The notes beneath the pieces are model-generated. The model saw nothing but the letters and a program-made list of their open reading frames with translations. It was not told where the DNA came from and did no database searches. Source: Bog-473 sp963788585 (GTDB taxonomy: Bacteria > Actinomycetota > Acidimicrobiia > Acidimicrobiales > RAAP-2). From it: a DNA stretch of 64,000 nt. Below, piece by piece: positions 55,109-62,931 of this stretch; position 1 is the first letter of the stretch, and each line of letters opens with the position of its first letter. Both the position numbers and the translations under genes were made by a program. Location: NCBI GenBank assembly GCA_963788585.1, contig CAWBHA010000006.1, positions 62,001 through 126,000 on the forward strand, written 5' to 3'.

Positions 55109-56500
55109 ATGGGCAAAGCGGGAGCAATCGACGCGCCGGAAAAGCCAGCTGATCTGACCGAAGAGTTGCCGCTCGACGACGAGAGCGTCCTCGCGCCTGA
55201 GCCGCCGTCGGTGTGGCGGCGGTACCGGTGGCCCATCGTCGGGGTAGTGGTCGTCCTCATCGCCGCGGCGGTTGGCCTGAGCCTCTGGCTGACGTCCGGC
55301 TCGTCCACCCCCGTCGGACTCACGGTGACCACCGTCACCGCCCCGGTCACCACGGGGACGATCCAGCAGACGGTGGCGAGCTCGGGCACCCTCGAGCCGG
55401 CGAGCCAGGCCACCCTCAACTTCGCCGTCTCCGGCACCGTCACCGGCGTCGACGTGAAGGCCGGACAGACGGTGACGGCCGGCCAGGTCCTCGCCACCGT
55501 CGACCCGACGGCGCTCACCGAGGACGTCAATGCGGCGCAGGCGTCGGTGACCGCAGCGGAGGACCGGCTGGCGAGCGACGAGGCTTCGAACGCGGCAACG
55601 AGCACGATCGACACCGACGAGGCATCGGTGACGTCGTCTGAATCGTCACTCTCGACCGCGCAGACCAACTTGAACGACGCGTCGCTGACCTCGACCATCG
55701 CCGGCACTGTCGCCTCGGTCAACCTCACGACCGGCCAGCAGGTGACGGGCACGGGCTCGGGCGGGGGCGGCACAGGCGGTTCCAGCGGCACCGGCGACAC
55801 CGGCGCCAGCTCGGACGCTGCCGCCAGCGCGGACAGCGGCTCGTCGTCGACGGGCTCCGGGTCGACCTCGGGCCAGATCACGGTCATCGGGACCGACTCG
55901 TACATCGTGAACACGACGGTCGACGACACCGAGATCGGCCAGATCACCGACGGAGACCAGGTGGACATCACCCCCAGCGGCTCGGCGACGCCGGTCTACG
56001 GCACGGTCGGCTCCATCAGCCTCGTCGGCAGCCAGACCTCCGACGTCACCACCTTCCCCGTGGTGATCGACGTGACCGGCAACCCGGCGGGCCTCTACGC
56101 CGGCGGGAGCGCCGACGTCAGCATCATCGTCAAGCAGCTCAACGACGTGACCGAGGTCCCGACCGACGCCATCTCCTACAGCACCAGCGGCCAGGCCACC
56201 GTGACCGAGGTGGTCAACGGCGCGCACGTGGTGAAGGACGTGACGGTCGGCGCGGCGGAGAGCGGCGAGACCCAGATCCTCAGCGGTATCAGTGCCGGCG
56301 ACAAGGTACTCGAGCGTGAGGTCAAGTTCGTTGCGCCGAGTGGCGGCGCCGGCGGACTCTTCGGCGGCGGCGCCGGTCGACTCGGCGGTGGGGCCGGCGG
56401 TGGCCTCGGCGGCTTCGGTGGCGCCGGCGGCGGTGGCTTCGGCGGCGGCGGGGGCTTCGGCGGCGGCGGAGCAGTTTCCGTCGGCGGAGGCGCCGGGTGA
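55109..56500 (+). CDS. MacA-like membrane fusion protein with glycine-rich tail
   Basis: 463 residues. One N-terminal membrane helix (about 40-62, WPIVGVVVVLIAAAVGLSLWL) anchors an extracytoplasmic HlyD-type adaptor. The lipoyl half-motif GTVTGVDVKAGQTVTAGQVLATVDPTAL is followed by a coiled hairpin (QASVTAAEDRLASDEASN), the returning LTSTIAGTVASVNLTTGQQV, and the beta-barrel and membrane-proximal domains (VNTTVDDTEIGQITDGDQVDITPSG; EVPTDAISYS). The last 55 residues are mostly Gly with Phe/Leu. In a monoderm the adaptor couples to the MacB-like permease two genes downstream. Confidence 0.9.
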   Translation: MGKAGAIDAPEKPADLTEELPLDDESVLAPEPPSVWRRYRWPIVGVVVVLIAAAVGLSLWLTSGSSTPVGLTVTTVTAPVTTGTIQQTVASSGTLEPASQATLNFAVSGTVTGVDVKAGQTVTAGQVLATVDPTALTEDVNAAQASVTAAEDRLASDEASNAATSTIDTDEASVTSSESSLSTAQTNLNDASLTSTIAGTVASVNLTTGQQVTGTGSGGGGTGGSSGTGDTGASSDAAASADSGSSSTGSGSTSGQITVIGTDSYIVNTTVDDTEIGQITDGDQVDITPSGSATPVYGTVGSISLVGSQTSDVTTFPVVIDVTGNPAGLYAGGSADVSIIVKQLNDVTEVPTDAISYSTSGQATVTEVVNGAHVVKDVTVGAAESGETQILSGISAGDKVLEREVKFVAPSGGAGGLFGGGAGRLGGGAGGGLGGFGGAGGGGFGGGGGFGGGGAVSVGGGAG

Positions 56501-57261
56501 CCACCGCCACGCCAGACACTCCCCCCCAGGGCCTTCCCGCGGTGGGGGCACTCGACGAAGCGGTGATCGAGCTGGAGCGGGTGACGAAGGTCTACCGCAC
56601 CGGTTCCATCTCCGTTGCCGCGCTGCGCGGCATCACCATGAACATCACGCAGGGCGAGTACGTGGCCATCATCGGACCTTCCGGCTCGGGCAAGTCGACC
56701 CTCATGCACATCCTGGGCTGCCTGGACGTCCCGACCTCGGGCCGCTATCACCTGGCCGGCGAAGACGTGAGCCACATGAGCGAGACCGCGCTAGCCGAGG
56801 TACGCAACCGCCGCATCGGCTTCGTCTTCCAGCAGTTCAACCTCTTGGCCTCCATGACGGCGTGGCAGAACGTGGAGCTCCCGCTCGTCTATGCCGGCGT
56901 TGGGCGCGCCGAACGCAAGGAGCGTGCGCTCGAAGCGCTGGGGCGCGTCGGCCTGGCCGGACGCATCAATCACCGCCCCGGTGAGCTTTCCGGCGGTCAG
57001 CAACAGCGCGTGGCCGTGGCACGGGCCCTGGTCACCGAGCCCGACCTCATCCTGGCCGACGAGCCCACGGGCAACCTGGACTCCAGGTCGGCGGCCGACG
57101 TGATGCGCCTCATGGGCGAGCTGCACGACGCGGGGCGCACGCTCGTGCTCATCACCCACGACGTCGAGGTCGCGTCCGCGGCCGGCCGGGTGGTCGGAAT
57201 CCGCGACGGGTTGCTCTCCGAGCGCGACGAGAGCCACCTCGAGAGCCAGAGCGTGCGGTGA
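56497..57261 (+). CDS. MacB-type ABC transporter ATP-binding protein
   Basis: 254 residues. Walker A GPSGSGKST at about 66-74, Q-loop FQQFNLLASMTAWQNVELPL, signature LSGGQQQRVAVARALV, Walker B LILADEPTGNLDS, H-loop LITHDVEVA. This is the LolD/MacB ATPase class. GTG start overlaps the adaptor stop; its own stop overlaps the permease start, so the three are one transcript. A Pro/Ala-rich N-terminal extension precedes the ATPase core. Confidence 0.94.
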   Translation: MTTATPDTPPQGLPAVGALDEAVIELERVTKVYRTGSISVAALRGITMNITQGEYVAIIGPSGSGKSTLMHILGCLDVPTSGRYHLAGEDVSHMSETALAEVRNRRIGFVFQQFNLLASMTAWQNVELPLVYAGVGRAERKERALEALGRVGLAGRINHRPGELSGGQQQRVAVARALVTEPDLILADEPTGNLDSRSAADVMRLMGELHDAGRTLVLITHDVEVASAAGRVVGIRDGLLSERDESHLESQSVR

Positions 57262-58505
57262 ACTGGCTCGAAACGTTCCGCACCGGTGTGAACGGCGTGC
57301 GCAGCCACCGGCTGCGCTCCTTCCTCACCGTGCTCGGGATCCTGATCGGGATCGCCGGCGTCATCATCGCCGTCGGCCTCGGTGAGGGTGCGTCGAGCCA
57401 GGTCACCTCGGAGATCAGTGCACTGGGCTCGAACGTGCTCACGATCACCCCAGGCAGCACCACCTCTACGAGCGGGATCCGCGAGGCGCTCGGCTCCGCC
57501 TCGACGCTGACCATGAGCGACGTCTCAGCCCTCCAATCGCCCGTCGACGCCCCCGACGTCAAGGCGGTGGCGCCGATCACCTCGGACACCGAGGTGCTGA
57601 CCGCCGGTGGCGAGACGGCCACGACCAGCGTGCAGGGCACGACCCCCACCTGGCTCACGGTGCGCGGCCGCACCCTGGCCGAGGGCCGGTTCATCGACGA
57701 CCAAGACATCTCCGACCACACTGCGGTCGGCGTGCTCGGGGCCACGACCGCCTCTGAGCTGTTCACCCGCGGCGACCCGGTGGGCCAGACGGTCGACGTC
57801 GACGGCGTCCCCGTCACGATCGTCGGCGTGCTCACCTCGTCGGGCGGCTCGACCTCCTCGTCGTCGGGCGCGTCCGACCCCGACGACACCTTGATCATCC
57901 CGATCACGACGGGCGCCGAGCGGATATTCGGCGGCACCTCGCGCAATTCGGTGAGCTCGATCGCCGTCCAGGCGCGCTCGTCGGCCGACCTGACGGGGGC
58001 GTACCAGGAGGCCGACCATCTGCTCCTCCAGCTCCACGGGATCACCAACCCCACCGAAGCCGACTTCACGATCACCTCGGAGCAGTCGCTGATCTCGGCG
58101 GACACCTCCGTGGACCACACCCTCACCATCCTGCTCGGCGGCATCGCGGCCATCTCCCTCATCGTGGGTGGGATCGGCGTGATGAACATCATGTTGGTCT
58201 CGGTCACCGAACGGGTGCGCGAGATCGGGCTGCGCAAGGCGCTCGGCGCCACGCCCCGCGTCATCCGACGCCAGTTCCTCGTCGAGGCATCCGTGCTCGG
58301 GATCCTGGGCGGCATCGTGGGCGTGATCGGTGGACTCCTCGGGGTCATCTACCTGCCCGGCCTGATCGGCGACCCCATGACGACCAGCCCGACGGCCGCC
58401 GTGGGAGCCCTCGCCATCGCCCTGGCCATCGGCGTCCTCTTCGGGGTCTACCCGGCCAGCCGGGCTGCCTCGCTCGCCCCCATCGACGCCCTGCGCAGCG
58501 AGTGA
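57258..58505 (+). CDS. MacB-type ABC transporter permease
   Basis: 415 residues. Architecture of MacB: helix 1 RSFLTVLGILIGIAGVIIAVGLGEGA, a large extracytoplasmic MacB_PCD domain (about 45-270), then three helices with the FtsX core (ILLGGIAAISLIVGGIGVMNIMLVSVTERVREIGLRKALGATPRVI; VLGILGGIVGVIGGLLGVIYL; ALAIALAIGVLFGVYPASRAASLAPIDALR). Works by mechanotransmission rather than direct transport; substrate unknown, in other systems peptides, lipoproteins or antibiotics. Confidence 0.94.
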   Translation: MNWLETFRTGVNGVRSHRLRSFLTVLGILIGIAGVIIAVGLGEGASSQVTSEISALGSNVLTITPGSTTSTSGIREALGSASTLTMSDVSALQSPVDAPDVKAVAPITSDTEVLTAGGETATTSVQGTTPTWLTVRGRTLAEGRFIDDQDISDHTAVGVLGATTASELFTRGDPVGQTVDVDGVPVTIVGVLTSSGGSTSSSSGASDPDDTLIIPITTGAERIFGGTSRNSVSSIAVQARSSADLTGAYQEADHLLLQLHGITNPTEADFTITSEQSLISADTSVDHTLTILLGGIAAISLIVGGIGVMNIMLVSVTERVREIGLRKALGATPRVIRRQFLVEASVLGILGGIVGVIGGLLGVIYLPGLIGDPMTTSPTAAVGALAIALAIGVLFGVYPASRAASLAPIDALRSE

Positions 58506-58609
58506 GCGCCCGGACCGGCACCCACGCGGGACGACGGGAACCAGACCGCAGACCCAGCAACCAGGAAATCAGACCACAGATAACGGAAAGAGAAAGAGGA
58601 ACAACCGAA

Positions 58610-59557
58610 ATGCAGACACTGACCAGCCGAAGCACCAACCGCCGGCGCTGGGCTCGATTCCTGGGCGCCGGGACCACCGCCCTCGTCGCCGTGGCGGCCG
58701 TCGCCACGGCGGCCGGCGCCGCCACGACATCGAACGCGCCGAGCGGCGCGACCGGGAGCGTTGCCGCACTCAACGCCTCGAGCATGGAGGTGCAGAACTC
58801 CACGACGGGCCAGACCACGGTGAGCTGGACGCCCACCACGCTGTTCTCCAAGACCGTCTCCGAGGCCGTCAGCTCCTTGGCCCCCGGCGACTGCATCTCG
58901 GCGACGGGCACGGCCTCGAAGAGCTCCAAGACCACGATCGCGGCTCGCACCATCACCGTCTCGACGCCGACGTCGAGCGGCTCGTGCACCGGGTTCGGTG
59001 CCCGCGCTGCGGGTGGTGGGGGCGCCGGCGCGTCCGGTGGCTTCCAGTTTCGGGGCGGTGCCGGCTCCGGCGGGGGCGCTCGTCGCTTCGCCGGAGGCGG
59101 CGCGGGCGGAAGCAACTTCCGCAAGGCCTTCGCCTCGCTCTCCGTGGCGTCGGGAAAGGTGACCGGGGTCAGCGGGTCGACCGTGACGCTGTCGGGCATC
59201 ACCCTCTCCCCCGGCAGCTTCGGGCGTGGCTCCAGCAACGCCAAGTCCAACACCAAAGCCAAGAAGCCGACCACGCCCAAGACCCAGACCCTCAAGGTCA
59301 CCACCTCGAGCTCGACGACCTTGAACGCGACCCAGTCGGTCTCGGCCACCGCCCTCGCGGTCGGTGACTGTGTGAGTGCTTTCGGCCCGGCGGCCAGCAC
59401 CGGCTCCGTCACGGCGACCACCGTCCGGATCACCTCGACCGGCGGCGGCACCTGCTCGGGCGGCTTCGGCGGCGGCGGGTTCTTCGGCGGCGGCGGCGGG
59501 CCCGGTGGCCCCGGCGGGCCCGGTGGGCCCGGTGCCGCCGGAGGCAGTGGTGCCTAA
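58610..59557 (+). CDS. Secreted glycine-rich protein with two DUF5666-like modules
   Basis: 315 residues from ATG 58610, behind AAAGAGGAA. Cleavable signal FLGAGTTALVAVAAVATAAGAATT. Two related beta modules: GSVAALNASSMEVQN..LAPGDCISATG and GKVTGVSGSTVTLSGI..LAVGDCVSAFGP, each with a Cys in GDC. Between them lies a Gly/Ala/Phe-rich stretch, and the C-terminal 45 residues are Gly/Phe/Pro (FGGGGFFGGGGGPGG). Lies inside the exporter operon between permease and second adaptor; it may be the cargo or a surface partner. DUF5666 assignment is by pattern. Confidence 0.75.
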   Translation: MQTLTSRSTNRRRWARFLGAGTTALVAVAAVATAAGAATTSNAPSGATGSVAALNASSMEVQNSTTGQTTVSWTPTTLFSKTVSEAVSSLAPGDCISATGTASKSSKTTIAARTITVSTPTSSGSCTGFGARAAGGGGAGASGGFQFRGGAGSGGGARRFAGGGAGGSNFRKAFASLSVASGKVTGVSGSTVTLSGITLSPGSFGRGSSNAKSNTKAKKPTTPKTQTLKVTTSSSTTLNATQSVSATALAVGDCVSAFGPAASTGSVTATTVRITSTGGGTCSGGFGGGGFFGGGGGPGGPGGPGGPGAAGGSGA

Positions 59558-61352
59558 ATCGCAGACGGGTTGGGGCCGTGCCGGCCACCGCCGCGCCGTC
59601 GTCATCGGTGCGGTGGTGATGGCCGTCATCGTGGGTGGTGGCATCGCCGCCTGGACCCAGGTCAGCGGTGGCTCGACCGGTTACCGCCTGGCCAGCGTCA
59701 CGCGCACCGACATCGGGACCTCGATGACTGTCGTGGGGAACGTCGAGCCAGTCAGCGATGCGGCCGCCTCCTTCCAAGTGGGGGGACAGGTGGCGACCCT
59801 GACGGCCACGCCCGGTGAACAGGTCACCGCGGGGGAGACGCTCGGCACGCTCGACACGACCGCCTTGAGCGAGTCGGTGTCGTCGGCGCAGTCGACGCTC
59901 AATGCGGACCAGGCCAAGCTCGTCGAGGACGAGGAGAACCAGTCCAGCGCCGCCGCATCGACGCCGTCCAGCACCTCGCCGTCCAGCACGTCGAAGGGTC
60001 CTTCGTCGTCCTCGGGGAGCACGACGACGACCACGCCCACCCACGGCGGGACGGGTTCCACCGGGGCCGCGAACGCCACGGTGACGCAGGATCAGACCAC
60101 GCTCACCCAAGACGAGCAGACGCTCTCGACCGACCAGCAAAAGGAAGCCGCAGACCTCACGCAGGCCCAATCCGACTGCACGAGCGCCAACACCAGCGCG
60201 CCGGCCGGCCAGGCCACCTGCGAGGCGGCGCTCCAGACCGTCTCGGCCGACGAGCAGCAGGTCTCGAAGGACCAGGCGACGGTGTCGAAGGACGAGACCG
60301 CCCTGGGACAGGCCTTGGCCGCCCTTTCGTCCGGCGGCACGTCCGGCGGCGCGTCCGGTGGCTCGTCCGGCGGCTCGAGCACCGGGTCCCCCTCCGGTGG
60401 CGCCGGTGCGAGCGCCATCGTGAACTCCGGGTCCTCAGCGACCCAGTCCGAGCACGTGCTCACGGCCTCAACCAGTTTCACCGGCAACACGGGCGCCGGC
60501 GCCGGCGCCAGCGGGAGCGGCAGCGGGACGCCGGGCGCCAGCGGTGGATCGGGATCGACCGATGCCGACACCCCCGAGCAGATCGCCACCGACCAGGCCG
60601 CCATCGACACCGCGGAGGCCAACCTCACCAACGCCCAGGCGTCGCTGAACGAGGCCTCGCTCACGAGCCCCATCTCGGGCACCATCGTCTCGGTCGGCAT
60701 CACCGTCGGCGACACCGTGAGTGCCGACTCGAGCACCGACATCATCACCATCATCGGGACGCAGTCCTACGAGGTGCAGGCCACCCTCGACAGCACGCAG
60801 ATCCCCTCCGTGAAGGCCGGCCAGTCCGCCGCGGTCGAGGTGGACGGCGTCAACGGCTCACTGAGCGGCACCGTCTCACAGGTGGGCCCGGTGCAGTCGG
60901 GTGATTCCGGCTACAGCTATCCCGTTGTGGTCTCCCTGCCGGACCCGCCCAGCGGGCTCTTCACCGGGTCGACGGCCAATGTGAACATCTCGACCGGGAG
61001 CGTGTCCGATGTGGTCGCCGTGCCGACTTCCGCCGTGCAGACGCTCGAGACGCGCAGCTACGTGCTCGAGCTCGTCAAGGGCGAGCTGAGCCGGAAGGTG
61101 ATCAAGGTGGGCATGGTGGGCCCGAGCTACACGCAGGTGCTGTCGGGACTCGCGCCGGGACAGACCGTGGTGCTGGCCGACTACGCCGAGGCGGTCCCGT
61201 CGTCGAACACCAACACGAACACCTTCGGCGGAGGCCTGGGTGGCCTCGGCGGAGGCGGCTTCGGCGGTGGCGGAGGCTTCGGCGCCTTCCGCGCCGAGAT
61301 CAGCAAGGGCGGCGGCGCGGGCGGCGCGGGCGGCGCTGGTTTCGGCGGCTGA
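59550..61352 (+). CDS. Second membrane fusion (HlyD-type) protein with glycine-rich tail
   Basis: 600 residues from GTG 59550, with GGAGG five bases upstream and overlapping the preceding stop. Membrane helix AVVIGAVVMAVIVGGGIAAW; lipoyl half-motif FQVGGQVATLTATPGEQVTAGETLGTLD; a long Ser/Thr/Gln-rich coiled segment (about 100-350) containing repeated Asp-Gln-x-Thr heptad-like units; second lipoyl half LTSPISGTIVSVGITVGDTVSADS; barrel TLDSTQIPSVKAGQSAAVEV; tail Gly/Phe-rich. The hairpin is unusually long and low in complexity. Ends the operon. Confidence 0.85.
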   Translation: MPKSQTGWGRAGHRRAVVIGAVVMAVIVGGGIAAWTQVSGGSTGYRLASVTRTDIGTSMTVVGNVEPVSDAAASFQVGGQVATLTATPGEQVTAGETLGTLDTTALSESVSSAQSTLNADQAKLVEDEENQSSAAASTPSSTSPSSTSKGPSSSSGSTTTTTPTHGGTGSTGAANATVTQDQTTLTQDEQTLSTDQQKEAADLTQAQSDCTSANTSAPAGQATCEAALQTVSADEQQVSKDQATVSKDETALGQALAALSSGGTSGGASGGSSGGSSTGSPSGGAGASAIVNSGSSATQSEHVLTASTSFTGNTGAGAGASGSGSGTPGASGGSGSTDADTPEQIATDQAAIDTAEANLTNAQASLNEASLTSPISGTIVSVGITVGDTVSADSSTDIITIIGTQSYEVQATLDSTQIPSVKAGQSAAVEVDGVNGSLSGTVSQVGPVQSGDSGYSYPVVVSLPDPPSGLFTGSTANVNISTGSVSDVVAVPTSAVQTLETRSYVLELVKGELSRKVIKVGMVGPSYTQVLSGLAPGQTVVLADYAEAVPSSNTNTNTFGGGLGGLGGGGFGGGGGFGAFRAEISKGGGAGGAGGAGFGG

Positions 61353-61434
61353 GAGCACGGCGGCGGCGCCCGGTCGTGGGGGCCACGGTGCCGCCGACCG
61401 GGGCGGCCCAACGCGTCCAGCCGGCCCAGGGCAC

Positions 61435-61440
61435 TACGGT
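61435..61440 (+). promoter_or_regulatory. -10 box of the VOC gene (leaderless)
   Basis: TACGGT, 6 nt before GTG 61447. Confidence 0.5.
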
Positions 61441-61446
61441 GGCCGC

Positions 61447-61881
61447 GTGCCCCCGATCCACCTCGATCAGCTCAATCTGATCGTCACAGACGTGGAGGCG
61501 AGCCGCGCCTTCTACGTGCGCCTGGGCCTCGATTTCGGTGACGCCCGCGATCCGGAATGGGACGACCGCCACGTCTCGGCGCGCGACACCGACGGGAATT
61601 CCCTCGACGTCGACCTCGACAGCACGGCGTTCGCCCGGCAGTGGGACGAGGGATGGCCCGGCGGCACCGGGGCCATCCTCGGGTTCAAAGTCGACGGGCG
61701 CGACGAGGTGGACGCCCTCGTGGCCGAGCTGTCGGCGGCCGGAGTGCCGGTCCAGCAGGCGCCCTACGACGCCTTCTGGGGCGCGCGCTACGCCGTCGTG
61801 AGCGACCCCGACGGCAACGGTGTCGGGATCATGAGCCCCGTCGACGACGCCCACCGCAGCGCCCCCCCTCCCCCGCCGTGA
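61447..61881 (+). CDS. VOC (glyoxalase/bleomycin resistance) superfamily protein
   Basis: 144 residues. Two beta-alpha-beta-beta-beta modules: LDQLNLIVTDVEASRAFYVRLGLDFGD and AILGFKVDGRDEVDALVAELSAAGVPVQQAPYDAFWGARYAVVSDPDGNGVGIMSP. The typical final Glu ligand is replaced within DPDGNGVGIM and the first His is absent (LDQLN), so metal binding is doubtful. Possible ligand-binding or antibiotic-binding role; cannot be told. Its stop overlaps the start of ppa. Confidence 0.85.
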   Translation: MPPIHLDQLNLIVTDVEASRAFYVRLGLDFGDARDPEWDDRHVSARDTDGNSLDVDLDSTAFARQWDEGWPGGTGAILGFKVDGRDEVDALVAELSAAGVPVQQAPYDAFWGARYAVVSDPDGNGVGIMSPVDDAHRSAPPPPP

Positions 61882-62384
61882 GCACCCCGGCCGACGAAGC
61901 GGTCGAGGTGATGATCGAGATCCCCACCGGCAGCCGCAACAAGTACGAGTACGACCACGAGAAGGACGTCATCCGGCTGGACCGCCGCCTCTTCACCGCC
62001 ACCACCTACCCGGCGGACTACGGCTTCGTGCCCGACACCCTGGCCGGCGACGGTGACCCGCTCGACGCGCTGGTGTTGGTGGCCGACCCGACGTTCCCGG
62101 GTTGCGTCCTGCGGGTGCGCATCCTCGGCATGTTCTCCATGCGCGACGAGAAGGGGCTCGACGACAAGCTGATCTGTGTGCTCTTCCACGATCCCCAGTG
62201 GGACGACGCCCGCGACATCGAGGACGTGCCCGAGCACCTGCGCAACGAGATCGCCCACTTCTTCCGCATCTACAAGGAGCTCGAGCCGCACAAGTGGGTC
62301 GAGATCCGAGGGTTCGTCGACCGCGCCGCGGCACTGGCCGAGCTGGAGTCGTGCCGCGCCGCCTACCGTGCCCTCGACGACTGA
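61878..62384 (+). CDS. ppa: Inorganic pyrophosphatase
   Basis: Hydrolyses pyrophosphate, cytoplasmic hexamer of family I. 168 residues. IEIPTGSRNKYEYDHEKDVIRLDR, YPADYGFVPDTLAGDGDPLDALVLV (metal-binding Asp set), DEKGLDDKLICV, and HFFRIYKELEPHKWVEIRGF with the Lys of the active site. GTG 61878 overlaps the VOC gene stop, so the two share a leaderless transcript. Confidence 0.96.
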   Translation: MSTPADEAVEVMIEIPTGSRNKYEYDHEKDVIRLDRRLFTATTYPADYGFVPDTLAGDGDPLDALVLVADPTFPGCVLRVRILGMFSMRDEKGLDDKLICVLFHDPQWDDARDIEDVPEHLRNEIAHFFRIYKELEPHKWVEIRGFVDRAAALAELESCRAAYRALDD

Positions 62385-62402
62385 GAAGAAGGAGAGCCGT
62401 TC

Positions 62403-62909
62403 ATGCCCCATCCCCGCCAGGAGGTCAAGGAGACCATCGACCGCTACCACGAGCTGCGCCGGCGCATCGACGACGGGCTCGAGCCGGACGCGTTCGGGGC
62501 GCTGGCCGACTTCTACACCGAGGACGCGGTGTACGTGGACGGCGCCTGGGGGCGTATCGAGGGGCGGGACGCCATCGCGCGCTGGCTGGTCGACTCGATG
62601 CTCGGTATGGAGGACTGGAAGTTCCCCATCGAGTTCACGGCCATCGAGGGCGACGACGTGGTCGTGAAGTGGACGCAGGTCATGCCGCGCTCGAGGCCCG
62701 ACGGGTCGCCCTATCGCCAGTCGGGCTACTCACGCCTGCTCTACGCTGGTGACGGGAAGTTCTCCTTCGAGGAGGACACCTACAACATGGCGCACGTCCT
62801 CGAGGACGTCGAGGCGAGCGGCTGGACCCCGCGCGACGGCAAGATGAACGTCCCCCCGGCGCACCCCGACCGGAACTTCGACATCCCGGGGGCGCCCCCG
62901 CTCTGGTAG
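62403..62909 (+). CDS. SnoaL-like (NTF2-fold) protein
   Basis: 168 residues. Helix VKETIDRYHELRRRIDDGLEPDAFGALADFYTEDAVYVDGAWGRIEGRDAIARWLVDSM opens an NTF2-like cone; then FPIEFTAIEGDDVVVKWTQVMP and QSGYSRLLYAGDGKFSFEEDTYNMAHVLEDVEASGW. Such domains bind or isomerise small hydrophobic molecules; no catalytic pair is obvious. AGAAGGAGAG provides the ribosome site 9 bases upstream. Confidence 0.85.
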   Translation: MPHPRQEVKETIDRYHELRRRIDDGLEPDAFGALADFYTEDAVYVDGAWGRIEGRDAIARWLVDSMLGMEDWKFPIEFTAIEGDDVVVKWTQVMPRSRPDGSPYRQSGYSRLLYAGDGKFSFEEDTYNMAHVLEDVEASGWTPRDGKMNVPPAHPDRNFDIPGAPPLW

Positions 62910-62931
62910 CCCTGGTGCGCCGCTCGGGCGA

